The notes below the pieces were generated by a model. It was not told the origin of the DNA, did no database searches, and was given only the letters and a program-made list of their open reading frames with translations. Positions 35,212 to 45,138 of a DNA stretch of 64,000 nucleotides are shown here, in pieces. The stretch is from positions 62,001-126,000 of the forward strand of contig JADJMI010000003.1 in the NCBI GenBank assembly GCA_016709665.1, written 5' to 3'. This DNA comes from Betaproteobacteria bacterium. Its GTDB lineage: Bacteria > Pseudomonadota > Gammaproteobacteria > Burkholderiales > Usitatibacteraceae. Position numbers and translations under genes: made by a program. The first letter of the stretch is position 1. Each line of letters starts with the position of its first letter.

Positions 35212-37458
35212 GGGCGCTCACGCTCGCATTCGGGACGCAGCGGCGCGAAGGCCTGCCGCTCGATGGACTTCGAGACGCTGATGCCGTTGATCGTGTAGGA
35301 CAAGGTGCCCGCGTTGCCCTCCGTGAAGTCTACGGACATCGTCCCGACCTCGCGCGGCGTGACGGCCGTCCACGGCGCCGTGTCGAAACGCGGGCCGGTG
35401 AGTCGGTAGAGGGCGCCCGACCAGCGGTCCGTCCCGCCGGAGACACGCGCGCCGTTGGTCATGGCGTACCAGGCGTTGCGCCCCTGCTCGTCGTAGTTGA
35501 AGAGCGTCGCGAAGAGCACGGTGCCCTGCTGCGTGAAATTGATGCCCCAGGGCTCGCGAAGCGCTGGCGCTCGATGTTCTTCGTGACCGCGACCCCGTCG
35601 AGCGTGTAGGTGAGCGTGGCGTTGTCCGCGTTCGTGAAGGCGATGCGCATGGTGCCCACGGCCGCGAGCGTGACGCCGGTGGGGCTCCACGGGTTCGCGC
35701 CGAAGGCCGGGCCCGAGGTGCGGTAGAGCGTGCCGGAGAAACTGCCGTCCGGCTGCTCCCGGCCCTCGGAGAGGACGAGCCACTGGGGCGAACCGTCGGC
35801 GGCGTAGGTGAAGAGCGTGGCGAACACGATGTTCGACTGCTGGTTGATGTTCATCCCCAGCCGCTCTCCGACGGGATCCACCAGAGGTCGGTGAAATTGT
35901 CGCCGATCGCCTGGAATTCCAGCCGCAGCTGGTAGGGACCGGTGCCGCCCGATTCCCAGCGCGAGACGGCGAGGTAGTAGGTGCCGGCCGTGACGGAACT
36001 GGTGAGGCCGAAGTCGACGCTGGAAGTCTGCGCGTCGTCGTTGTGCTCGAGGCCGGCGCCGTCGCGGTCGAGCAGGAGGCCCACGGTGTCCGTGCCGCCG
36101 GAGGAGCGCACGACGAGCACGCCCTTCGCGGGCACGATCACGCGGAAGACGTCGACGTCGCCCGCGTAGTCGATCCGGCCCGACACGGACGAGGGCGGGG
36201 CGCCCAGCGTGACGAAGGTGGCTTCCGAGGGCCGGTTGCCGTGATCGTCGGAACCGGGCCGGAGGCGCTCAGGTAACCCGCGGCTTCCGGGAGGAACACG
36301 TCGAGGCGGTTGTAGACGCCGAATTCGTCGGTGTTGGTGCACGAGAGGCCGCCGCCGTTCCAGCGTCGTGGCCGACAGGATCGAGCGCAGCACGAGGGAG
36401 CCGTCCGCCGCCTGCGTGTAGAGGCCCGAACCCGAGGAGCCGCCCTCGATGATGCCGCGCGAGAACCGGGTAAGCCACGCCGTCTGCGGCCAGTCGCTGA
36501 AGCGGATCTCGCCCGAGATCGTCGCGAGGGCCCACTTGGCCACGTCGCCCGCCGGGTGCGACAGGCTCACGACGGATTCGCCCGAAACGAGCTTGCGCGA
36601 ATCCAGGCGGGTGACCGTGACACCCGCGGGCGGGGCCGTGCGCATCCTGAGGAGCGTCATGTCGGCATTGGGGTCGGAGAACACGATGTCCATGCCGCCC
36701 GATGTCTGCACGCTCGCCGGAATCACGGGGCCCGCGCCGCACGTGCTGTTCTCGTAGAACCAGCGCACCGCGAGCGAGGAGGCCGTCGCCTGGGTGCCGA
36801 TGCAGTGGTTCGCGGTGAGGAAGTAGTCCTCGCCCGCGCGAGCGCTCTCGACGAGCTGGCCCGTGCAGACGAAGGCGTTCCCGCTGTCCACGAACGTCAT
36901 GCGCCCCATCGATTTCTTGCGTTCGGCGATCGCGGCATCGAGCGCGGGCGTCCCGGTGGCGCACTGCGCATCCAGCGTGCAGGCGCCGGCCGCCTTGGCG
37001 CCCAGCGGACGGTCGAAGTGGACGATGCCCGCGACGCGCACGCGGCCGCGGGGGCCCGCCTCGCTCCGGGCCTCGATGTCCTGCGTGGCGCCGGGCGTCC
37101 ACGGACCCCAGGCTTCCGTCGTGCCCGCGGGAATGATCATCGTCTCGACGGCGCCGTCGGTCCCGCGCACGCGAAGCTCCAGCGGGCCGGTGCCTTCCAG
37201 CGAGAGCCGCGCGCGAAGACCCAGCGCGCCCTCGGAGGCGGCATCGAAGCGCGATACCCAGGCATCGCCCTCGGCTTCCCACGCGAGCGCCGGCAGGCCC
37301 TTGGGCGCGGCACGCACGACGCCCACCTGCAGCCTGGGCGATTGCAGCGAGCCGCGCGAGCCCTCGCCCTCGGCGAGAGGCGACCAGCGATGCGACGCCG
37401 CGGCCGCCGCGAGCGGCAGCAGCGCCACGACGAGCAGCGCGAGGCGCGGGACGCTCAT
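35208..37458 (-). pseudogene. secreted lysyl-endopeptidase-like S1 protease B with PPC and C-terminal repeats, frameshifted
   Basis: This paralogue of the downstream protease has the same layout. A signal peptide (ATG 37458; an in-frame ATG at 37491 is less likely) is followed by a beta N-domain. The S1 domain is intact in one frame: His in FLTANHCIG, Asp in PNADMTLLRM, Ser in IEGGSSGSGLY. A PPC domain (DYAGDVDVFRVIVPAKG...VTAGTYYLAVS) and two beta repeats (MNINQQSNIVFATLFTYA; INFTQQGTVLFATLFNYD) follow, each ending in an -IERQ-F-like signature. Frame changes cluster near 36355, 36245, 35870 and 35562. The ATG overlaps the upstream hydroxylase stop (ATGA). Confidence 0.8.
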
Positions 37459-38426
37459 GCGCGCCCCGCCAGTCGTTTCAATCCGAGCCATTGTTGCCTC
37501 CAGAAGCCTTCGCCGTAGTCGCGGCCGGCGAGCTGGTCGCGGATGCCCGTGGGCGGAAATTCACGGACGGGGCTGGCGGTACCGAAGAGGTGGTCCCACA
37601 CCGGGAAGAGCACGGCGAAGTTGCAACCGAGGCGCTCCCCCTCGTGCCCCAGTCCGATGGCGTGGTGCACCCGGTGGAAACGCGGGCTGACGAGGATCCA
37701 TTCCCCGACGCGGCCGAAAGACATCCGCACGTTGGCGTGCGCGAGGCTTTCCACGGCGCGCGACAGGGCCACCATCAGCACGAACTGGCCCGGCGGCACG
37801 CCCACCGCGAGCGCCACGAAGGCGAGCGCCGCGTCGGTGAAGACCATGTCGAGCAAGTGGTTGCGATCGTCGGTCCAGAAGGTCATCTCGCGCTGGCTGT
37901 GGTGCAGCGCATGCAGCGCCCACCAGAAGCCCAGCTGGTGCTGGGCCCGGTGGATCCAGTACATCGCGAAGTCGAGGATCACCAGGTACACGAGGAACGA
38001 CGCCATCGGGTGCGCGAAGAGAGCCGGGAAGGCGTCCTCGATCTTGGGCGGGATGTAATCCTGCATGCGCAGCCACCCGTCGAGCCCTCCACCAGCGGCA
38101 GCAGCAGGAAGAAGATGGCGAGCGGCAGCGCGCCCAGCCGCACGAGGAGGGTGTAGATGACGTCCACCCGCACCGCCGGGCTCACCTTGCGCGCCTCGAC
38201 CGGACGCCACTTCTCGAGCGCGGTGAGCACGAGGGCGAGCAAGACGATCTCCACCGCGCCGACGAGGAACACCTCCGTCCAGTCGAAGGCCATCTCGATC
38301 CAGGTCGTGAGCCCAGGTGGAAGAGCGCCGGCTGCACCACCGACTCGAACAGCGTGGCGCGCAGCTGCGCCCACGCCGCCACGAAGGCGCCGGCGACCCG
38401 AGAACGAGGTTCTCTAGCGGATCCAT
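37455..38426 (-). pseudogene. sterol desaturase / fatty acid hydroxylase family membrane protein, frameshifted
   Basis: This roughly 325-residue di-iron membrane hydroxylase has the three histidine clusters of the family: HRAQH, HALHHSQ and HRVHHAIG, with DFAMYWIHRAQHQLGFWWALHALHHS in two adjoining stretches. N-terminal TM helices (TEVFLVGAVEIVLLALVLTAL; LLVRLGALPLAIFFLLLPLV) lie in other frames, with breaks near 38398, 38312 and 38085. The C-terminal 240 residues are continuous. Family members oxidise lipid or sterol C-H bonds; the substrate here is unknown. It overlaps the deacetylase end by 13 nt and protease B by 4 nt (ATGA). Confidence 0.85.
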
Positions 38427-39157
38427 CGCCTGTCGTCCGTGAGGCGCGCGAAGCAAAGGCCCTTCGCCTTGAGGCCGCCGATCACCCGGTCGAGGCGCGG
38501 CCACAGGGGATCGGTGCGCGACCAGATGCCCAGGTGCCACAGGAGGATGTCGCCGTCCTTGATGTCCTTCACCTGCCGTGCCACCAACTTGTCTGACGGA
38601 TACTTGTCGGCCGGCAATTCATCGCCCGAGAAGCCGGCCGGGCTCCAGCCCGCGTGCGAGAAGCCGCAGGCCTTCGCGAACTCGAGGGCCTTCGCGCTCG
38701 TCTTGCCGCCAGGGGCGCGCCCAAGGCCGTCGAGGCCGCGGCCGGCCATCGCGCGGAACGCTTCCCCCGGGCTTCTTCAGTTCCGCGCAGAAGGCCTGCG
38801 CATCGAGGACCTCGCCGCCCGGTTGCCGGAAGGGCGCGTAGCGCACCTTGCCATCGGCGGTGTCGGCGCCCACGTACCAGTGCCGCCACGTGTGCGAACC
38901 GAAGGCGTGGCCGGAATCGGCGAGGCGCTTCCAGAAGGGCGCCCACGCGGGATCGAGCGAGGTATCGCCGCGCTTCGTCTTCTCGTTGGCGAGGAAAGAA
39001 CGTGGCCTTCACGCCCTGCCTGTCGAGGATGTCCGCGATCGCCGCGGCCGGTTCCATGTGGCCCGTGTCGAACGTGAGGAAGACGGTGCCCGTGCAAGGC
39101 GCCGCGGCCGGGAACGGCGGCGGCGAGCGCCAGCGCGAAGGCCGTCCGGCCGGTCAT
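38414..39157 (-). pseudogene. polysaccharide deacetylase family protein, frameshifted
   Basis: A NodB-homology-type deacetylase of about 247 residues, exported by an N-terminal signal peptide (MTGRTAFALALAAAV). Motifs are TVFLTFDTGHMEP (metal-binding motif 1), FGSHTWRHWYVG (motif 2) and DGDILLWHLGIWS near the end. The frame shifts near 39110, 38998 and 38770, while the C-terminal 110 residues are intact. The family removes N- or O-acetyl groups from cell-wall or capsular polysaccharides. Its ATG overlaps the stop of the beta-propeller gene (ATGA), placing it second in a six-gene run. Confidence 0.75.
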
Positions 39158-40122
39158 TGCCTCGGCGCGTGGGACAGGAAGAAAAGCCCGTGCGGCGACT
39201 TGCCCACCGGGATCTGGTGCACGACCTTCTTCGACTCGAGATCGACGACGGAAAGCATGCGGATCCAGCGCGTGGTGGTCCAGAGCTGCTTGCCGTCCTT
39301 CGTGACCTCCATGCAGTCCGGCCCGCCGGGAACGCTGAGCGTTTCCTTCACCTCGAGCGTCTGCTGGTCGATGAGCGAGATCGAGTTGGCCATGCGGTTC
39401 GAGAGGAACACGTGGCGGCCGTCGCCCCTGGCGACGAAGTTGTGCGCGCCCAGGCCCGTGAGGATCTTCTTCACCAGCTTCTTCGTGCGCCAGTCGTACA
39501 CCTCGACGTGGCTTTCGCCCGTGATGCCGATGAGCAGGTACTTGTCGTCCGGCGTCATCCAGATGCCCGCGGGCTGCTTGCCCGTGGGAAGCTTCCAGAT
39601 CTCCTGCTGCGTCGCGAGATCGATGGCGATGAACTCGTTCGATTCCTGCACCGTGACGAAGGCGATCTTGCTGTCGGCGGTGAAGGCGACGTGGCTCGGG
39701 ACCTTGCCCGTGGGAATGCGCTTGGCAAGCTTGAAATCCGCCGTGTAGATGTCCACGCGGTCCAGGCGGTTCGAGACGGACACGAACCACTTCTTGTCCG
39801 GCGAATAGCCGATCTGGTACGGGTCGCTGATGTTGGGCACGCGGCGCAGGATCTCGCCCGTCTTCGGGTCCAGGAAGACGAGGTCGTTGCTCGCCGCGTT
39901 GGCGACGATGAGTTCCTTGTTGTCCGGCGTGGCCATGAGGTGATGCGGCTCCTTGCCCACGGGAATGCGCTTCACTTCCTTGCGCGTGGCGGGGTCGACG
40001 ATGGACACCGTGCCGTCGCCGGAATTCAGGACGATCACCATTTCACCCGGCCCGTGGGCCGCGCCCGTGGCCGTCGCCGCGAAGCACACCGCGAGGCCGA
40101 TCAATTTTCCAATTGTTTTCAT
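39154..40122 (-). CDS. secreted YVTN-type beta-propeller protein
   Basis: This 322-residue protein has a signal peptide (about 1-21, ending TGA-AHG) and seven or so propeller blades of the YVTN/cytochrome-D1 type, each with the pattern 'xIPVGKxPHHLMATPDNKELxVAN'. There is no heme motif. Such propellers are periplasmic scaffolds or components of redox systems; the specific role is unknown. It is the only intact gene among the frameshifted genes around it. It starts the run of overlapping genes down to rlmD and is divergent from the Nudix gene. Confidence 0.88.
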   Translation of the reverse strand: MKTIGKLIGLAVCFAATATGAAHGPGEMVIVLNSGDGTVSIVDPATRKEVKRIPVGKEPHHLMATPDNKELIVANAASNDLVFLDPKTGEILRRVPNISDPYQIGYSPDKKWFVSVSNRLDRVDIYTADFKLAKRIPTGKVPSHVAFTADSKIAFVTVQESNEFIAIDLATQQEIWKLPTGKQPAGIWMTPDDKYLLIGITGESHVEVYDWRTKKLVKKILTGLGAHNFVARGDGRHVFLSNRMANSISLIDQQTLEVKETLSVPGGPDCMEVTKDGKQLWTTTRWIRMLSVVDLESKKVVHQIPVGKSPHGLFFLSHAPRQ

Positions 40123-40136
40123 AGGCTTATGATACC

Positions 40137-40709
40137 ATGGCCCGCATGGTGCGCCGCTTTGATTCCGATCTCCCACTGCAACGTCTGCGGCACCCCGGTG
40201 GAGACGAAGATCCCGCCCAGGGGACACCCATTCCCGCGCCGTCTGCCCCGCTTGCGGCCACATCCAGTATCAGAATCCGAAACCGGTCGTGGGTTCCGTG
40301 CCCGAGTGGGAAGACGGCCGCATTCTCCTGTGCCGCCGGGCCATCGACCCGCGCCACGGCAAGTGGACGCTGCCGGCCGGCTTCATGGAGAACGGCGAGA
40401 CGGCCGCCGAGGGCGCGGCGCGGGAGGCGCTGGAGGAAGCCAACGCGCGCGTGCAGGTCGGCGAGCTCTACACGTTCTATTCGCTGCCGCACATCAGCCA
40501 GCTCTACGTGTTCTTCCGCTCGCGCCTGGCCGACCTCGACTTCTCGCCCGGCGAGGAAAGCCTCGAGGTGAGGCTCTTCGCCGAGAGCGAGATCCCCTGG
40601 GAAGAGCTCGCCTTCGCGAGCGTCACCCGCACCCTCGAGCATTACTTCGCCGACCGCAAGGCCGGGCGGTTCATCGCCCGCCGGCGACATCCGGCCGCCG
40701 GAGCGCTAG
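40137..40709 (+). pseudogene. Nudix hydrolase with N-terminal zinc ribbon, frameshifted
   Basis: This roughly 185-residue Nudix protein opens with a zinc ribbon of two CxxC pairs ([10 protein letters not shown] and [21 protein letters not shown], in adjacent frames). The Nudix box [25 protein letters not shown] (the GX5EX7REUXEEXGU pattern) is intact in the long central frame. The frame changes near 40205 and again near 40665; the latter would give an ending ...GDIRPPER at the TAG 40707-40709. The start is uncertain (ATG 40137 or TTG 40159). It hydrolyses nucleoside-diphosphate derivatives, perhaps NADH or ADP-ribose. It is convergent with pdeM, overlapping by 4 nt. Confidence 0.8.
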
Positions 40710-41366
40710 GCGCCCACCGCCAGCACCTCGTCGTCCGCGACCACGAACACCCGGTCGCCGGCCTTCGGCCGCACCACCGCCGATCCCGTGAACGCCCCGA
40801 ACGACGGCAGCACGCCCACGCGCGGCCCGAACCAGAAGCACGGCAGGCGCAGCGACTCCCCCGCCCCGCCCGAAAGCCGCACCGCCGGATGGATGTGCCC
40901 CGCGAGCGCGTAACCGCCGCGCACCGGCTTCGGCTCGTGCACCAGCGCGAAGGGCGCCATACCCTCTCCAGGATCGACGCAGCGCATTCCCCAGTCGGCC
41001 GGTGGATCGCCCGCGCGGTCGTCGTGGTTGCCGCGTACCAGCACGATGTCGAGGTCCTTGCGCGCCGCCCGCCACTCGGTGAAGCGCGCCAGAGTCCTTT
41101 CCGCGCGACCTTCCGCGCTGTGCAGGAAATCGCCGAGGAATACGAGCCGCGTCGCGCCGTGCCTCGCGATGCATCGCTCCAGGCGATCCACGTTCTCCGT
41201 CGTCGTGCCCGTGGGCATCGGGATGCCCGCCTTGCGGAACGATGCGGCCTTGCCGAGGTGGAAGTCGGCAATGAAGAGCGTTCTCGTGCGATGCCAGAAG
41301 GCTGCGCGTCTCGGGGAGCAGTCGCAGTTCCTCGCCCAAGATGTCGACTGTGGTCATGGGTGGCAT
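40706..41366 (-). pseudogene. pdeM: ligase-associated DNA damage response endonuclease PdeM, frameshifted near N-terminus
   Basis: This roughly 219-residue calcineurin-like metallophosphoesterase is of the ligase-associated PdeM type. The N-terminus [15 protein letters not shown] is followed by a break near 41290, where the first metal motif ([20 protein letters not shown]) is in another frame. The remaining 170 residues are intact: [26 protein letters not shown] and AGHIHPAV, all metal-binding motifs. In other bacteria this gene lies with a DEXH helicase, an ATP-dependent DNA ligase and an exonuclease. Here only the helicase is adjacent (415 nt upstream). Confidence 0.82.
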
Positions 41367-41781
41367 GGATGGCCGGCAGTGGGGAGCGATCCGGGCGTTT
41401 CAGGGCGGCGCAAGCACGGCCCTTGGGGCGCCGCCAGAAACGATCGGATCACTTCCACCGGCCGGGGCGTCGCAGGGGAACACCGCTGGCGAGCATCGAG
41501 GCGGGAGGCTGGGGATGCCGCCGTCGAAGCGCGGCGCGGACACGCGCCGCATCCATGGGCGCGATCGGGGCAGGTGACGCGGAATTCATGGGGCGGGACG
41601 TCGCCGGTGGCCGCAGCGCCGCCAACATTGAGGGTCGGTTTCGGGCCTGACGTGTGTTGTCTGGCCTCGAAAACCGGGGCACCCATCCCGCAAGAGTCCG
41701 TGATTGCGCCGCCCTGAAATATCCGAGCGTTCACCTGCCCTCGATCTCCCATCCGCTGTCCCCGATCCACCACCGCACGCA
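41367..41781. other. 415-nt region without a supported gene
   Basis: This lies between the end of the helicase gene and the start of pdeM. Open frames exist on both strands but are Arg/Pro/Ala-rich with no family resemblance. I see no clear terminator, promoter or RNA gene. It may be a decayed remnant of a gene that once separated the two. Confidence 0.5.
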
Positions 41782-44242
41782 TCACTCGAAAAGCTCCGCC
41801 TGCGCATCGTCCGCCACCGCCTCGCTGGCCGTATCGAACTCGAGCTGCATCCGCCGCACGCGGTCGGCGAGCTTCTCGCTGGTGAGCTTCTCGCGAAGGC
41901 GCGCGACCATGAGGGGAAAGGCGAACGGCGTCGGGCGATCGGGTTGGCGCAGGACGACGGGCGTTGAAGAGAGCCGCTGCAGGGCCTTCGCGAGCCGGGA
42001 GTATTCGAGTTCTCGCTCGAGCACCTCGCGTTCGGCCTGGCCCAGCAGCGGGTTGCCGGCATCCCATCGCGCGAAAACCTCGTAGATGAGACCACTGGTC
42101 GCCTGCACCTGGCGGTTGGTCTTGGGCTGGCCGGGAAAGCCCTGGAAGACGAGGCCCGCCACGCGCGCGATTTCGCGGAACTGGCGCTTGGAAAGCTCGG
42201 CGGCATTGAGGCTCGCGAGCACGTCCTCGAGCAGGTTCTCCGGCGACAGGAGACCTTCGCGCAACAGGGGAAGCATCTCGAACCGCTCGCGCGAAAGCAA
42301 CTCGAAGCCGTAGTCGTTGAAGGCGAGGCTGAACGACGCGGGCCGGGTTCGGGCGAGCCGCCAGGCGAGGAGGGCCGAGAGGCCCACGTGCACGTGCCGC
42401 CCTTCGAAGGGATAGAAGAAGAGGTGATGGCCCTCCTTCGTCTCCACCTGCTCGACGAGGAACTCGCCGCGCTTCGGGATGCGCGACCACCGGCCCCTGC
42501 AACGCGAGCAGCCGCTCGACCGCCCGCATCTCGGGTTCCTTCGCTCGGCCTTCGACGTGCAGTTCCAGAAGCTCCCGGATGCCCTCCGATACTTCGCTCG
42601 ACAGCGGGCTCCTTCCGCCCTGCCACCGCGGCACCGTGGCCGAGCCCGGTTTCGCCGGCCGCACGAGCGCCGTCATGTTTTCCAGCCGGATGAGCTCCAG
42701 CATGTGGCCGCCGAACACGAACGCGTCGCCCGGCGAGAGCCAGGCGATGAACGATTCCTCGACGTTCCCCAGCCGCTTGCCGTTGAGGTAACGCACGTCG
42801 ATGGACGAATCGGCCACGATGGTGCCGACGGACATGCGGTGGCGCCGCGCGATGGCGTTGTCGCGCACCACGTGCCAGCCGTCCACCTCCTCCACGCGCC
42901 GGTATTCGGGATAGGCCTTGAGCGATTCGCCCCCGCGCACGACGAAATCGAGCGCCCAGCGCCACTCGTCGTCGGTGAGATCGCGGAAGGCCCGCGTCGA
43001 CATCACCTCCGCCTTGAGATCGGCTTCGACGAAGCCCTCCCCCACCGCGATGGTCACGAGGTGCTGCGTGAGGACGTCGAGGGGCCTGTCCACCGGGCGC
43101 CGCGCCTCGATGCGCCGCGCATCCGCCGCCCGCCGCGCCGCCGCGGCTTCCACGAACTCCAGCGCGTGCGAGGGCACCAGGGTCACGCGGCTCACCTGCC
43201 CGGGCGCGTGGCCCGAGCGGCCGGCCCGCTGCAGGAGCCGCGCGACACCCTTGGGACTGCCGATCTGCAGCACCCGCTCCACGGGCGAGAAGTCCACGCC
43301 CAGGTCCAGGCTCGAGGTCGCGACCACGGCCTTCAGGCGCCCTTCCTTGAGCCCCTCCTCCACCCACTTGCGCACGTCCGCGTCGAGCGAACCGTGATGC
43401 AACGCGACGAGCCCCGCCCAGTCCGGCCGCGCCTCGAGCAGGGCCTGGTACCAGATCTCGGCCTGCGAGCGCGTGTTGGTGAAGACGAGCGTGGAGGGCG
43501 AGGCATCGAGCGCCGCGACCACGTCCTCCAGCATCGCGAGACCGAGATGCCCCGCCCAGGGGAATCGGTCCACGTCCGCGGGGATCATCGTGTCGACGAC
43601 GATCTTCTTGTCCTCGACGCCCGTGACGAGGCGCCCGGGACCGCCGGCGAGCAGCCGTTCGCGGGCCTCCTCGAGATTGCCGAGCGTCGCCGAAAGCCCC
43701 CAGATGCGAAGCCCGGGGTTCCAGCGCCGCAGCCGCGCGAGGGCGAGCTCCACCTGCACGCCACGCTTGTTGCCCAGCAGTTCGTGCCATTCGTCCACGA
43801 CCACCGCGCGAAGCCCCGCCAGCCGCTCGCGGGCGTCCGCCTGCGACAGCAGCAACGTGATGCTCTCCGGCGTGGTGACGAGCGTCGTGGGCATGCGCCG
43901 CGCCTGCTTCGCGCGTTCCGCCGGCGTCGTGTCTCCCGTGCGAAGGCCGATGGTCCATTCCAGGCCCACGCCCTTCGCCGCGCGGTCGAGCGACTTCACC
44001 GTGTCGCCCGCCAGCGCGCGCATGGGCGTGAGCCAGAGCACGCGCAGCGGAGGAGCGCCGGTTTCGCCGGCAGCCAGCGATTCGGCCACCGGGCCGAGAA
44101 AGGCCGCGAGCGTCTTGCCCGAGCCCGTCGCCGAATGCACGAGTCCCGATTCCCCCGCGAGATAGGCCTCCCAGACTTCGCGCTGGAAGGCGAACGCGCG
44201 CCAGCCGCTCTCGGCGAACCAGCGCTCGAGGCGGCCGATCAC
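41782..44242 (-). CDS. ligase-associated DNA damage response DEXH-box helicase (one frameshift)
   Basis: This roughly 820-residue Lhr-like superfamily 2 helicase is of the ligase-associated group. Motif I is [13 protein letters not shown], motif II is VVDEWHELL (DEWH), motif III is LSATLGN, motif IV is FTNTRSQAE and motif VI is [14 protein letters not shown]. The long frame runs from the GTG at 44242 to about 42490, where one base change of frame occurs. The C-terminal 220 residues ([22 protein letters not shown] onward) finish at 41782. The start overlaps the stop of the HDAC-family gene (GTGA). It probably unwinds damaged duplexes together with PdeM. Confidence 0.88.
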
Positions 44243-45138
44243 GCGAGAAGCCGTTTCGCCGCGTGGATCGTGGCCGCGTGGATGGCGACGGTGTCGTCGA
44301 TCTCGCGCCCGTATCCCCCGGCCATGGCGATCGCCACGGGAATTCCCCGCGCCGCGAGGCGCCCGAGCACGAGTTCGTCGCGCCGCTCGAGCCCCCGCAT
44401 CGTGAGCTTCAGGCGGCCGAGGCGATCGCCCTCGTGCGGATCGGCGCCCGCGAGGTAGATGACGAGTTGCGGCTTCGCGCGCTCGAGCGTCTCGTCCACG
44501 CCGCGCTCCAGGTGCCACAGGTACTCCCCGTCGCCCGTGCCGTCGGCGAGTTCGACGTCGAGGTCGCTTTCCTCCTTCGCGAAGGGAAAGTTGCGCGCGC
44601 CGTGGATGGAGAAGGTGAACACCGACTCGTCCCCGCGCAGGATCGAAGCGGTGCCGTTGCCCTGGTGCACGTCGCAGTCGATCACGGCCACGCGGGCGAG
44701 GCCGGCCTCCGCCTGCATGGCGCGCGCCGCGATGGCGGCGTCGTTGAACACGCAGAACCCTTCGCCGCGATCGAAGAACGCATGGTGCGTGCCGCCGGCG
44801 AGGTTGGCGGACCAGCCCTGCACGAGCGCATCGCGCGCCGCGCAGAGCGTGGCGCCGGCCGACCGCCGCGAGCGCTCCACCATCGCCTCGGACCACGGAA
44901 AACCGATCTCGCGGACCTCCTTCGCGCTCAGGCGCCCCGACACGACGCGGCCCAGGTAGTCTCGGCAATGGGCGCGGCCGATCTCGGCATCGGTCGCGGC
45001 CGGAGGCACGCGGAAGTCGTCCTCACGGAAGGCGCCGCTCGCCGCCAGCCGCTCCCGCAGCCGCGCGTACTTGGCCATCGGGAAGCGATGGCCCGGCGGC
45101 AGCGGCAGGACGAAATGATCGGCGTAGTAAAGCGTCAA
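44239..45138 (-). CDS. histone deacetylase superfamily protein
   Basis: This 299-residue zinc amidohydrolase is of the HDAC/acetoin-utilisation/acetylpolyamine group. Diagnostic blocks are [34 protein letters not shown] (zinc ligands Asp and His) and [14 protein letters not shown] (the third ligand Asp). A TTG at 45138 overlaps the upstream TGA as TTGA and is the best start; the next residues, [13 protein letters not shown], match the family opening. It may deacetylate polyamines, small amides or proteins. The placement between a phosphatase and a DNA-repair helicase is operonic but functionally unexplained. Confidence 0.9.
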   Translation of the reverse strand: MTLYYADHFVLPLPPGHRFPMAKYARLRERLAASGAFREDDFRVPPAATDAEIGRAHCRDYLGRVVSGRLSAKEVREIGFPWSEAMVERSRRSAGATLCAARDALVQGWSANLAGGTHHAFFDRGEGFCVFNDAAIAARAMQAEAGLARVAVIDCDVHQGNGTASILRGDESVFTFSIHGARNFPFAKEESDLDVELADGTGDGEYLWHLERGVDETLERAKPQLVIYLAGADPHEGDRLGRLKLTMRGLERRDELVLGRLAARGIPVAIAMAGGYGREIDDTVAIHAATIHAAKRLLA

